A stretch of DNA of 64,000 nt from Variovorax gossypii. GTDB lineage: Bacteria; Pseudomonadota; Gammaproteobacteria; Burkholderiales; Burkholderiaceae_C. Under the pieces are notes generated by a model. The model was given only the letters and a program-made list of their open reading frames with translations. It did no database searches and was not told the origin of the DNA. Positions 52,746 to 61,911 of the stretch are shown here, piece after piece (positions within the stretch are counted from its first letter, which is position 1; every line of letters begins with the position of its first letter). The stretch is from assembly GCF_003965815.1 (NCBI RefSeq), contig NZ_RXOE01000002.1, forward strand, positions 124,001 to 188,000. Reading direction: 5' to 3'. Made by a program: the position numbers and the translations under genes.

Positions 52746-54542
52746 ATGCCTACCTACAACCCCCCCGTACGCGACATGCAGTTCGTGCTGCACGAAGTGC
52801 TCAACGTCGCCGAGGAGCTCAAGGCGCTTCCGGCCCATGCCGAGACCGACGCCGACACCATCAACGCGGTGATCGAAGAGGCCGGCAAGTTCGCCGCCGA
52901 AGTGACCTTCCCGCTGAACATCAGCGGCGACGAGGAAGGCTGCACGCTCGACAAGAACACGCATGAAGTGAAGACCCCCAAGGGCTTCAAGGACGCCTAC
53001 GCCAAGTACGTCGAAGGCGGCTGGCCCGCGCTGTCGTGCGACCCGGCCTTCGGCGGACAGGGCCTGCCCTTCGTGGTCAACCAGTGCCTGTTCGAGATGC
53101 TCAACAGCGCCAACCAGGCCTGGACCATGTACCCCGGCCTCTCGCACGGCGCGTACGAAGCGCTCGCCGCGCACGGCACCGACGAGCAGAAGAAGACCTA
53201 CCTGCCCAAGCTCACCAGCGGCGAGTGGACCGGCACCATGTGCCTGACCGAGCCGCACTGCGGCACCGACCTCGGCCTGCTGCGCACCAAGGCAGAGCCG
53301 CAGCCCGACGGCACCTACCGCATCACCGGCAACAAGATCTTCATCTCGGCCGGCGAGCACGACATGACCAGCAACATCATCCACCTGGTGCTGGCACGCC
53401 TTCCCGACGCGCCCAAGGGCAGCAAGGGCATCAGCCTGTTCGTGGTGCCGAAGTTCAAGGTGAAGGCCGACGGCTCGCTGGGCGAGCGCAACCCGATCTT
53501 CTGCGCCGGCCTGGAGCACAAGATGGGCATCCACGGCAACGCCACCGCGCAGATCGTGATCGAAGGCGCCATCGGCACCATGGTGGGCGAGCCCAACAAG
53601 GGCCTGGCCGCGATGTTCGTGATGATGAACGCCGCCCGCCTGGGCGTGGGCAACCAGTCGCTGGGCCTGACCGAAGTGGCCTACCAGAACGCGCTGGCCT
53701 ACGCCAAGGACCGCATCCAGATGCGCTCGCTCTCGGGCGTGAAGGCCAAGGACAAGGAAGCCGACCCCATCATCGTGCACCCCGACGTGCGCAAGATGCT
53801 GCTCACGGCCAAGGCGTACGCCGAAGGCGGCCGCGCGCTGCAGATCTTCTGCACGCTGCTGCTCGACAAGGAACACAACCACCCCGACGAGAAGGTGCGC
53901 AAGGACTCCGGCGAGCTGGTCGCGCTGCTGACCCCCATCGTCAAGGCCTTCATCACCGACAACGGCCACATCTCCACCAACGCCTGCATGCAGGTGTTCG
54001 GCGGCCACGGCTTCATCAAGGAATGGGGCATGGAACAGTTCGTGCGCGACAACCGCATCAACATGATCTATGAAGGCACCAACACCATCCAGTCGCTGGA
54101 CCTGCTGGGCCGCAAGGTGCTGGGCAACAACGGCGCGTCGCTGAAGAAGTTCGGCAAGCTCGTCGCGAAGCTGGTGGAAGAGGAAGGCGTGAACGAGAAG
54201 ATGGCCGAGTTCATCAACCCGATCGCCGGCCTGGGCGACCAGCTCACCAAGTTCACGACCGAGATCGGCTTCAAGGGCTTCCAGAACCCCGACGAAGTGG
54301 GCGCCGCCGCCGTCGACTACCTGCGCGTGGCCGGTCACTTCGTGTTCGGCTACCTGTTCGCCCGCATGGCCCAGGTGGCACTGCGCGAGATCGCCGCGGG
54401 CAACACCGACCCGTTCTACGTCGCCAAGCTGCAGACCGCGCGCTTCTATTTCGCCAAGCTGTTCCCCGAGACCGCGACGCTGATGCGCACCGCGCGCGCC
54501 GGCAGCAAGGTGCTGATGGACACCGAAGCGGCTCTGGCCTGA
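52746..54542 (+). CDS. Acyl-CoA dehydrogenase with C-terminal extension
   Basis: The 598-residue FAD enzyme is of the long class (about 590-600) that includes DmdC-like and FadE-related proteins. It shows GGQGLPFVVNQ, the FAD/substrate motif MCLTEPHCGTDLGLL, a probable catalytic Glu in MIYEGTNTIQSLDLLGRK, and a C-terminal helical domain. It performs the first oxidation of an acyl-CoA. GACCAGGAGAG gives a strong ribosome site. Chain-length preference cannot be read off. Confidence 0.92.
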   Translation: MPTYNPPVRDMQFVLHEVLNVAEELKALPAHAETDADTINAVIEEAGKFAAEVTFPLNISGDEEGCTLDKNTHEVKTPKGFKDAYAKYVEGGWPALSCDPAFGGQGLPFVVNQCLFEMLNSANQAWTMYPGLSHGAYEALAAHGTDEQKKTYLPKLTSGEWTGTMCLTEPHCGTDLGLLRTKAEPQPDGTYRITGNKIFISAGEHDMTSNIIHLVLARLPDAPKGSKGISLFVVPKFKVKADGSLGERNPIFCAGLEHKMGIHGNATAQIVIEGAIGTMVGEPNKGLAAMFVMMNAARLGVGNQSLGLTEVAYQNALAYAKDRIQMRSLSGVKAKDKEADPIIVHPDVRKMLLTAKAYAEGGRALQIFCTLLLDKEHNHPDEKVRKDSGELVALLTPIVKAFITDNGHISTNACMQVFGGHGFIKEWGMEQFVRDNRINMIYEGTNTIQSLDLLGRKVLGNNGASLKKFGKLVAKLVEEEGVNEKMAEFINPIAGLGDQLTKFTTEIGFKGFQNPDEVGAAAVDYLRVAGHFVFGYLFARMAQVALREIAAGNTDPFYVAKLQTARFYFAKLFPETATLMRTARAGSKVLMDTEAALA

Positions 54543-54586
54543 AGCCGCGGGTCTTTCCTCAACCGACACTCAACCTGGAGCCGCTC

Positions 54587-55030
54587 ATGAAAGCAACGCT
54601 TGCAGCCGTCCTGTTCACCGTCACCGCCGCCTCGGCCATGGCCCAGGGGGCCGGCATCACGCCGGTGGGCCTGTGGCGCAACGTCGACGACAAGACCGGC
54701 GAGGTCAAGGCCGAGATCCGTATCGCCGAGGCCAACGGCGCGCTGAACGGCCGCATCGAGAAGTCGTTGAAGAAGGACGCCAAGGCCGATGCGGTCTGCG
54801 ACGAATGCAGCGACGACCGCAAGGGCAAGCCCATCACGGGCCTGGAGATCATCCGCGGCGGCAAGAAGGCCGAGGGCAAGGACGTCTGGGAAGGCGGAAA
54901 GATCCTCGACCCCGAGAACGGCAAGGAATACCGCGCGAGCTTCACGCCCGTCGATGGCGGCAAGAAGCTCGAAGTGCGCGGTTATCTCGGCCCCTTCTGG
55001 CGCACCCAAACCTGGAATCGTGTGCAGTAA
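54587..55030 (+). CDS. Secreted DUF2147 protein
   Basis: The 147-residue protein has a clear signal peptide (about 1-19, ending AMAQ) and a DUF2147 domain: GLWRNVDDKTGEVKAEIRI, a C-x2-C pair (VCDECSDD), ITGLEIIRG, and C-terminal VRGYLGPFWRTQTW. DUF2147 proteins are small periplasmic beta-barrel-like proteins of unknown role. It lies inside the fatty-acid operon, as often seen in relatives. Confidence 0.88.
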   Translation: MKATLAAVLFTVTAASAMAQGAGITPVGLWRNVDDKTGEVKAEIRIAEANGALNGRIEKSLKKDAKADAVCDECSDDRKGKPITGLEIIRGGKKAEGKDVWEGGKILDPENGKEYRASFTPVDGGKKLEVRGYLGPFWRTQTWNRVQ

Positions 55031-55066
55031 GCGGCGCACGGCTTCCCACAACTCATACCAATCAAC

Positions 55067-57466
55067 ATGTCCCGATTTCAAGTGAAGAAGGTCGCCGTGC
55101 TCGGCGCCGGCGTGATGGGCGCGCAGATCGCGGCCCACCTCGTCAACGTGCGCGTGCCTGTGGTGCTGTTCGACCTGGCCGCCAAGGAAGGCCCGAAGAA
55201 CGGCATCGTCACGCGCGCCATCGACAACCTCAAGAAGCTCAAGCCCGCGCCGCTCGGCGACGTGGCCGACGCGGGCCTGATCGAACAGGCCAACTACGAA
55301 GACGACCTGGCCAAGCTCGGCGAGTGCGACCTCGTCATCGAAGCCATTGCCGAGCGCATGGACTGGAAGCTCGATCTCTACAAGAAGATCGCGCCCCACG
55401 TCGCCAAGCACGCGATCCTGGCCTCGAACACCTCAGGCCTGTCGATCACCAAGCTCAGCGAAGCATTGCCCGAAGCGCTGAAGCCACGCTTCTGCGGCAT
55501 CCACTTCTTCAACCCGCCGCGCTACATGTTCCTGGTGGAGCTGATCAACACGCCCACCACGCAGCCGCAGGTGCTCGACGACCTCGAGGCCTTCGTCACC
55601 AGCACGCTGGGCAAGGGCGTGGTGCGTGCGCACGACACGCCCAACTTCATCGCCAACCGCGTCGGCATCGCCGGCATGCTGGCCACGCTGAAGGAAGTCG
55701 AGAAGTTCGGCCTCACGCCCGACGTGGTGGACGACCTCACCGGCAAGAAGCTGGGTCGCGCGAGCTCGGGCACCTTCCGCACCGCCGACGTGGTGGGCCT
55801 CGACACGATGGCCCACGTCGTGAAGACGCTGCAGGACAACCTGAACGCCGAGACCGACCCGTTCTACGCCAACTTCGCTACGCCGCCGGTGCTCGCGAAG
55901 CTGCTGGAGCTGGGCAACCTGGGCCAGAAGACCAAGGCCGGCTTCTTCAAGAAGGCCGGCCGCGACATCCTGCGCTTCGACCTGAAGAGCGGCGAATACG
56001 TGCCCGCCGGCGCCAAGGCCGACGAGGTGTACGGCCGCATGCTCAAGAAGCCCGCGGGCGAGCGGCTGAAGCTGCTGCGCGAGAGCGAAGGACCGCAGGG
56101 CCAGTTCCTCTGGGCCATCCTGCGCGACGGTTTCCACTACGCCGCGGTGCACCTGGGCGACATCGCCGAGAGCGCGCGCGACATCGACTTCGCCATGCGC
56201 TGGGGCTTCGGCATGAAGCAGGGCCCCTTCGAGCTCTGGCAGGAAGCCGGCTGGGCGCAGGTTGCCAAGTGGGTGCAGGAAGACATCGACGCCGGCAAGG
56301 CGCTGAGCACCGCGCCGCTGCCCAAGTGGGTGTTCGAAGGCCCGGTGGCCGAGGCCGGCGGCGTGCACACGCCCGAAGGCTCGTGGAGTGCGTCGCAGAA
56401 CAAGTTCGTGCCGCAGCGCCGCCTGCCGGTGCATGACCGCCAGCTGTTCCCCGAGAGCGTGCTCGGCGCGAACGCGGCCGACGCCAACACGGCCGGCACC
56501 ACCATCAGCGACGAAGGCGACGTGCGCGTCTGGACGCTTGACGGTGAAGTGCTCATCGCCAGCATCCATTCGAAGATGCACGCCATCAGCCCCGACGTGG
56601 CCGAGGCGCTGGGCGCCGCGGTCGACCTGGCCGAAGCCGAGTACAAGGGCCTGGTGATCTGGTCGCCCGACGAGGTGTTCTCGGTCGGCGCCGACCTGCA
56701 GGCGATGCTGCCGGCCTTCGTGGTCGCCGGCATCGGCGCGGTCGAAGGCGCGGAAGAAGAGCTGCAGAACGTGATGCTCAAGATCCGTTATGCCAACGTG
56801 CCGGTGATCTCCGCCGTGCGCGGCATGGCGCTCGGCGGCGGCTGCGAGCTGGCCATCCACTCGGCCAAGCGCGTGGCCGCGATGGAAAGCTACATCGGCC
56901 TGGTCGAAGTGGGCGTGGGCCTGATCCCCGGCGCGGGCGGCCTGACCTACATCGCTCGCCGCGCGGCCGAGAACGCGTCGGCCTCGACGGGCACCGACCT
57001 GCTGCCCTTCCTCACCGAAGGCTTCACCGCCGCCGCGATGGCGAAGGTCGGCACCGGCGCACTCGATTCGAAGAAGCTGGGCTACCTGCTCGACAGCGAC
57101 GTGATCGTGCCGAACAAGGACGAGCTGCTGTACGTGGCGCTGCAGCAAGCGAAGGCCATGGCCGACGCCGGCTACCGCCCACCGCTGCGCCGTACCTTCC
57201 GCGTCGCGGGCCGCAGCGGCGCCGCGACCATCAAGGGCCAGCTCGTGAACATGCGCGACGGCGGCTTCATCAGCGCGCACGACTTCCGCATCGCCAGCCT
57301 GATCGCCAACGTGGTCACCGGCGGCGACGTGGACGCGGGCTCGCTCGTGACCGAGGAATACCTGATGACGCTGGAACGCAAGGCGTTCTGCTCGCTCATC
57401 GTGCACCCCAAGACGCAGGAGCGGATCATGGGGATGCTGAGCACCGGCAAGCCTGTGCGCAACTAA
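55067..57466 (+). CDS. 3-hydroxyacyl-CoA dehydrogenase / enoyl-CoA hydratase, FadN-type
   Basis: The 799-residue bifunctional enzyme has the dehydrogenase first: NAD fold VAVLGAGVMGAQIAAHL, DLVIEAIAER, SNTSGLSI, HFFNPPRYM and FIANRVG. The enoyl-CoA hydratase domain is at the C-terminus (about 490-700, VRGMALGGGCELAIH, EVGVGLIPGAGG). This order is the reverse of E. coli FadB and matches Bacillus FadN (about 790 residues). It carries out steps two and three of beta-oxidation with the thiolase 11 bp downstream. Confidence 0.93.
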   Translation: MSRFQVKKVAVLGAGVMGAQIAAHLVNVRVPVVLFDLAAKEGPKNGIVTRAIDNLKKLKPAPLGDVADAGLIEQANYEDDLAKLGECDLVIEAIAERMDWKLDLYKKIAPHVAKHAILASNTSGLSITKLSEALPEALKPRFCGIHFFNPPRYMFLVELINTPTTQPQVLDDLEAFVTSTLGKGVVRAHDTPNFIANRVGIAGMLATLKEVEKFGLTPDVVDDLTGKKLGRASSGTFRTADVVGLDTMAHVVKTLQDNLNAETDPFYANFATPPVLAKLLELGNLGQKTKAGFFKKAGRDILRFDLKSGEYVPAGAKADEVYGRMLKKPAGERLKLLRESEGPQGQFLWAILRDGFHYAAVHLGDIAESARDIDFAMRWGFGMKQGPFELWQEAGWAQVAKWVQEDIDAGKALSTAPLPKWVFEGPVAEAGGVHTPEGSWSASQNKFVPQRRLPVHDRQLFPESVLGANAADANTAGTTISDEGDVRVWTLDGEVLIASIHSKMHAISPDVAEALGAAVDLAEAEYKGLVIWSPDEVFSVGADLQAMLPAFVVAGIGAVEGAEEELQNVMLKIRYANVPVISAVRGMALGGGCELAIHSAKRVAAMESYIGLVEVGVGLIPGAGGLTYIARRAAENASASTGTDLLPFLTEGFTAAAMAKVGTGALDSKKLGYLLDSDVIVPNKDELLYVALQQAKAMADAGYRPPLRRTFRVAGRSGAATIKGQLVNMRDGGFISAHDFRIASLIANVVTGGDVDAGSLVTEEYLMTLERKAFCSLIVHPKTQERIMGMLSTGKPVRN

Positions 57467-57477
57467 GGACAGATTTC

Positions 57478-58677
57478 ATGAGCAAGCAAGTACAAGACGC
57501 CTACATCGTCTCCGCCACCCGCACCCCCATCGGCAAGTCGCACAGGGGCTATTTCCGCAACTACCGTCCCGACGACCTGCTGGCCACCACGCTGCGCGCC
57601 GCGTTGGCTGCCGTGCCGAGCCTCGATCCGAAGGCCATCGAAGACATCATCTGCGGCTGCGCGATTCCCGAATCGCAGCAGGGCCTGAACGTTGCGCGCA
57701 TCGGCGCGGTGCTGGCCGGCCTGCCGACCAGCGTCGGCGGCATCACCGTCAACCGCTTCTGCGCCTCGGGCCTGTCGGCCGTGCAGATGGCGGCCGACCG
57801 CATCCGCGTGGGCGAAGCCGACGTGATGATCGCGGCCGGTGTCGAGAGCATGAGCATGGTGCCGATGATGGGCAACTCGCCCTCGCTGTCGCCCTCGATC
57901 TTCGAGCGCGAAGGCGACGTGGGCATCGCCTACGGCATGGGCCTCACGGCCGAGAAGGTCGCGCAGCAGTGGAAGGTGAGCCGCCAGGCTCAGGACGAGT
58001 TCGCGCTCGCCTCGCACCAGAAGGCACTTGCCGCTCAGCAGGCCGGCAAGTTCGCCGACGAGATCACGCCCATCGAGGTGACCGACCGTACGCCGAACCT
58101 CGAGACCGGCGAGTCGATTGCCAAGACCCGCACCGTCAACCTCGACGAGGGCGCGCGCCCCGACACTAGCGTCGAGGGCCTGGCCAAGCTGCGCACCGTG
58201 TTCGCCGCGCGCGGCACCGTGACGGCCGGCAACAGCTCGCAGACCTCGGACGGCGCCGGCGCGCTGATCCTGGCGAGCGAGAAGGCCGTGAAGCAGTTCG
58301 GCCTCACGCCGCTCGCGCGCTTCGTGAGCTTCGCCAGCAAGGGCGTGCCGCCGCACATCATGGGCATCGGCCCGATCGAGGCCATTCCCGCCGCGCTGCG
58401 CTACGCCGGCCTGAAGCACGAGGACATCGACTGGTTCGAGCTCAACGAAGCCTTCGCGGCGCAGTCGCTGGCCGTCATCAACACGCTGGGCCTCGATCCG
58501 TCGAAGGTCAACCCGATGGGCGGCGCAATTGCGCTGGGCCATCCGCTGGGCGCCACCGGCGCCATCCGCTCGGCCACCGTGGTGCACGCGCTGCGCCGCG
58601 AGAACCTGAAGTACGGCATGGTCACGATGTGCGTGGGCATGGGCCAGGGCGCCGCAGGGATCTTCGAGCGCGTCTGA
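57478..58677 (+). CDS. fadA: Acetyl-CoA acyltransferase (FadA-type thiolase)
   Basis: The 399-residue thiolase has the acyl-accepting Cys in NRFCASGLSAVQ, ESMSMVPMMG, the His in GHPLGATGA and the second Cys in TMCVGMGQGAAG. It releases acetyl-CoA from 3-ketoacyl-CoA, the last beta-oxidation step. It directly follows the FadN-type enzyme, its usual partner. Confidence 0.95.
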   Translation: MSKQVQDAYIVSATRTPIGKSHRGYFRNYRPDDLLATTLRAALAAVPSLDPKAIEDIICGCAIPESQQGLNVARIGAVLAGLPTSVGGITVNRFCASGLSAVQMAADRIRVGEADVMIAAGVESMSMVPMMGNSPSLSPSIFEREGDVGIAYGMGLTAEKVAQQWKVSRQAQDEFALASHQKALAAQQAGKFADEITPIEVTDRTPNLETGESIAKTRTVNLDEGARPDTSVEGLAKLRTVFAARGTVTAGNSSQTSDGAGALILASEKAVKQFGLTPLARFVSFASKGVPPHIMGIGPIEAIPAALRYAGLKHEDIDWFELNEAFAAQSLAVINTLGLDPSKVNPMGGAIALGHPLGATGAIRSATVVHALRRENLKYGMVTMCVGMGQGAAGIFERV

Positions 58678-58732
58678 TCGATAGCGCGCAAGGCACCGCG
58701 ACGAGTGCCGGTTCAACGAAGGAGACAGCCTC

Positions 58733-59635
58733 ATGCAGACGCAGCAGCAGCTTCCGGTCGACGGCGGCGCACAGCAACTGGCGGTGCGCCGCTACGAACC
58801 CGCCGGCACGCCGCGCGCGAGCGTAGTGATCGGCGGCGCGATGGGCGTGCGCCAGTCCTTCTACGAACCCTTCGCGCAGTGGCTCTCGCAGCAGGGCCTG
58901 CGCGTCTGGACCTTCGACTACCGGGGCTCGGGCGACTCGCGCGGCGACGTGCCGCTGCGCGAGGTCGATGCCGACCTGTTCGACTGGGCCCACGACTACG
59001 AGGCGGTGATCGACGCGGCCAGGGCCGCATCGCCCGACTCGCCGCTCTACCTGCTGGGCCACAGCCTCGGCGCGCAGCTGCCGGGCTTCCTGCAGCGGCC
59101 AGAGCAGGTCGACGGCCTCGTGAGCATCGCCGCGGGCAGCGGCTACTGGCGCGAGAACGCGCCGAAGCTCAAGCGCACCATCCTCTACTTCTGGTTCGTG
59201 CTGGTGCCGCTGGTCACGCGGCTGTTCGGCTACTTCCCCGGCCGCAAGCTGAAGAAGGTCGGCGACCTGCCGCGCGGCGTGATCCTGCAGTGGCGGCGCT
59301 GGTGCCTCAACCCGCGCTACAGCGTTGGCGCGGAAGGCGAGCTTGCTGCGCGCAGCTACAACCGCGTGCGCTTCCCGGTGCTCGCGCTGTCGATGACCGA
59401 CGACGAGCTCATGACGCTCGCCGGCACGCGCAGCCTCGTGAGCCTCTACGGCGGCGCGCCGAGCGCGGTCGAGCGCATCGCGCCGGCCGACGTGCAGGCG
59501 CGGCGCATCGGCCACTTCGGCTTCTTCCGCGAGCAGTTCAGCCAGAGCCTCTGGCCGAGCACGGTCGACAAGCTGCACAGGCTCGCATCGCTTACTGCGG
59601 TGCAGCACGCCAACGTCCCGCACACGACTGCGTGA
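58733..59635 (+). CDS. Alpha/beta hydrolase
   Basis: The 300-residue serine hydrolase has TFDYRGSGDSRGD, nucleophile Ser in LLGHSLGAQLPG, and a late His in GHFGFFREQF. A hydrophobic stretch (about 145-165, TILYFWFVLVPLVTRLFGYF) sits in the cap. GAAGGAGAC precedes ATG 58733. In this operon it may release fatty acids from esters or thioesters; substrate unknown. Confidence 0.85.
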   Translation: MQTQQQLPVDGGAQQLAVRRYEPAGTPRASVVIGGAMGVRQSFYEPFAQWLSQQGLRVWTFDYRGSGDSRGDVPLREVDADLFDWAHDYEAVIDAARAASPDSPLYLLGHSLGAQLPGFLQRPEQVDGLVSIAAGSGYWRENAPKLKRTILYFWFVLVPLVTRLFGYFPGRKLKKVGDLPRGVILQWRRWCLNPRYSVGAEGELAARSYNRVRFPVLALSMTDDELMTLAGTRSLVSLYGGAPSAVERIAPADVQARRIGHFGFFREQFSQSLWPSTVDKLHRLASLTAVQHANVPHTTA

Positions 59636-59664
59636 CGCGGGCCACCGGAGGCACACTGCCTGCC

Positions 59665-60501
59665 ATGATGACGAGCACGCACCCCTTCGACAAGGCCCTG
59701 AAGATCCACCACAGCGACATCCGCGTGGGGCACTTCACCGGCATGACCAGCCCCGACTACTGGAACATGGTCGGGCCCTTCGGCGGCACCACCGCGGCGC
59801 TCGCGCTGCAGGCCGTGATGCAGCACCCCGACGTGCTCGGCACGCCGATCGCACTCACGGTCAACTACGCGGCCGCGATCGAAGCCGGCGCGTTCGACAT
59901 CCAGGCCACTGCCGTGCGCACCAACCGCTCCACGCAGCACTGGACGGTGCAGATCACGCAGGCCGGCGCCAGCGGCGCGCCCAGCATGACGACCACCGCC
60001 ACGGTGGTGACTGCCGCGCGCCGCGAGACCTGGGGCGAGAGCGACATGCCGATGCCCGAGTCGCCGAGACCCGAGACGGTCGACCGCATGAGCATCGGCC
60101 CGTCGGGCGTGGCGTGGATCAACCAGTACGAGATGCGTCCCTTCAGCGGCGGCATTCCGTCGAAGTGGGATGGCAGCCAGCATCACAGCGAGACCCGCAT
60201 CTGGCTGCGCGATGCGCAACCGAGGCCGCTGGACTTCGCCTCGCTGGCCGCGATGAGCGACATGTTCTATCCGCGCGTGTGGCTGCGCCGCGCGAAGCAC
60301 GTGCCGGCGGGCACGGTGTCGATCACCACCTACTTCCACGTCGGACCGGAACAGCTGGCCGAGGTCGGCACGGGCTACCTGCTGGGCCGTGCCGCGGGCC
60401 AGCAGTTCTTCAACGGTTTCTTCGACCAGACGGCGCATCTGTGGAGCGAGAAGGGCGTGCTGCTGGCCACCTCGAACCAGATCGTCTACTACAAGGAATA
60501 A
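59665..60501 (+). CDS. Thioesterase-family protein, double hotdog
   Basis: The 278-residue protein fits the TesB/4HBT_3 acyl-CoA thioesterase family: an N-terminal hotdog (VGPFGGTTAALALQAVM, LTVNYAAAIEAG) and a C-terminal hotdog (YFHVGPEQLAEVGTGYLLG, ending LATSNQIVYYKE). ATG 59665 is used; a second Met follows, and the long upstream frame shadows the hydrolase. It would release CoA from stalled acyl-CoAs. Confidence 0.83.
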   Translation: MMTSTHPFDKALKIHHSDIRVGHFTGMTSPDYWNMVGPFGGTTAALALQAVMQHPDVLGTPIALTVNYAAAIEAGAFDIQATAVRTNRSTQHWTVQITQAGASGAPSMTTTATVVTAARRETWGESDMPMPESPRPETVDRMSIGPSGVAWINQYEMRPFSGGIPSKWDGSQHHSETRIWLRDAQPRPLDFASLAAMSDMFYPRVWLRRAKHVPAGTVSITTYFHVGPEQLAEVGTGYLLGRAAGQQFFNGFFDQTAHLWSEKGVLLATSNQIVYYKE

Positions 60502-60505
60502 CGAT

Positions 60506-61255
60506 ATGGCCGCACTGCAGAAAGCCGCGCTCATCGTCGGCGCTGGCGATGCCACCGGCGGTGCCATCGCCCGCCGCTTCGCGCGCGAAGGCTTCGCCAC
60601 CTGTGTCACGCGGCGCAGCCTCGACAAACTGCAGCCGCTGGTCGCGCAGATCGAGGCCGACGGCGGCCGCGCCCATGCCTTCGCATGCGATGCGCGCAAG
60701 GAGGAGGAAGTGGTGGCGCTCGTCGAGCAGATCGAGTCGACCATCGGGCCCATCGAGGTGATGGTGTTCAACATCGGCGCCAACGTGCCCGAGAGCATCC
60801 TCAACGAGACCGCGCGCAAGTACTTCAAGGTGTGGGAGATGGCCTGCTTCTCGGGCTTCCTGAATGGCCGCGAGGTGGCGAAGCGCATGGTGGCGCGCGA
60901 GATTCCGCAAGGCGGCCATCGCGGCACGATCATCTTCACCGGTGCCACGGCCTCGCTGCGCGGCGCGGCGAACTTCGGCGCCTTCTCGGGCGCGAAGATG
61001 GCGCTGCGCGCGCTGGCCCAGTCGATGGCGCGCGAACTGGGACCGCAGGGCATTCACGTTGCGCACGTGGTGGTCGACGGCGCGATCGACACCGAGTTCA
61101 TCCGCAGCAACTTTCCCGAGCGCTATGCGCTGAAGGAAAGCGACGGCATCCTGAACCCCGACCACATCGCGGACACCTACTGGATGCTGCACTCGCAGCC
61201 GCGCGACGCATGGACGCACGAGATCGATCTGCGCCCGTGGTCGGAGAAGTTCTGA
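60506..61255 (+). CDS. SDR oxidoreductase, atypical
   Basis: The 249-residue SDR has ALIVGAGDATGGAIARRF as the cofactor loop and VFNIGANVPES instead of the usual NNAG. Ser/Thr in FTGATASLRGA is followed by FSGAKMALRALAQS, where Phe replaces the catalytic Tyr of YxxxK. With the Tyr missing, normal SDR chemistry is doubtful; a binding or altered catalytic role is possible. It lies 4 bp after the thioesterase. Confidence 0.8.
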   Translation: MAALQKAALIVGAGDATGGAIARRFAREGFATCVTRRSLDKLQPLVAQIEADGGRAHAFACDARKEEEVVALVEQIESTIGPIEVMVFNIGANVPESILNETARKYFKVWEMACFSGFLNGREVAKRMVAREIPQGGHRGTIIFTGATASLRGAANFGAFSGAKMALRALAQSMARELGPQGIHVAHVVVDGAIDTEFIRSNFPERYALKESDGILNPDHIADTYWMLHSQPRDAWTHEIDLRPWSEKF

Positions 61256-61280
61256 AGAATCCAGGAAGGAGACAACGCCA

Positions 61281-61877
61281 ATGACCAAGTCCGTCGACTT
61301 CTATTTCGACTTCGGCAGCCCCGCCGCCTACCTGGCCGCGACGCAGTTGCCCCACGTGTGCGCCGACACCGGCGCGCAGCTGGTGTGGAAGCCCATGCTG
61401 CTCGGCGGCGTGTTCCAGGCCACGGGCAACCACTCGCCGGCCGAGATCAAGCCCAAGGGCCCCTACATGACGACCGACCTCAAGCGCTTTGCCAGGCGCT
61501 ACGGCGTGCCCTTCGTGCACAACCCGCACTTTCCGATCAACACGCTGCTGCTGATGCGTGGCGCCACAGGCATCCAGGCGAAGGAGCCGGCGCGCTTCGG
61601 CGCGTATGTCGATGCGATCTTTCACGCGATGTGGGTGGAGCCGAAGAACCTGAACGACCCGGCGACCGTCGGCGCCGTCCTGCAGAATGCCGGCTTCGAC
61701 GCGAGCGTGCTGCTCGCGCTGGCCGGCGCGCAGGAAACCAAGGACCGTCTCAAGGCCGTCACGCAGGAAGCCGTGGAGCGCGGCGTGTTCGGCGCGCCCA
61801 CCATGTTCGTCGGCGACGAAATGTTCTGGGGCCAGGACCGGCTCGATTTCGTACGCGAAGCACTCGACGCCGCCTGA
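61281..61877 (+). CDS. 2-hydroxychromene-2-carboxylate isomerase family (DsbA/GST-kappa fold)
   Basis: The 198-residue protein starts SVDFYFDFGSPAAYLAA, with Ser at the site where HCCA isomerase binds glutathione, then KPMLLGGVF, NPHFPINTLLLMRG and a C-terminal GVFGAPTMFVGDEMFWGQDRL in adjacent pieces. HCCA isomerase acts in naphthalene breakdown, but many relatives sit in acyl-CoA operons with unknown substrates. An AGGAAGGAGA site supports the start. Confidence 0.87.
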   Translation: MTKSVDFYFDFGSPAAYLAATQLPHVCADTGAQLVWKPMLLGGVFQATGNHSPAEIKPKGPYMTTDLKRFARRYGVPFVHNPHFPINTLLLMRGATGIQAKEPARFGAYVDAIFHAMWVEPKNLNDPATVGAVLQNAGFDASVLLALAGAQETKDRLKAVTQEAVERGVFGAPTMFVGDEMFWGQDRLDFVREALDAA

Positions 61878-61911
61878 CCGCGGCACCACCCGTTCTCTTC
61901 AAGGATCTTTT

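Noticed and set aside
55433..57406. 657-codon minus-strand ORF opposite the FadN-type gene (and the 637-codon one at 52656-54569)
   Set aside because: Antisense shadows of strongly conserved genes in GC-rich DNA; the translations are Arg/Ala/Gly/His-rich with no domain motifs.
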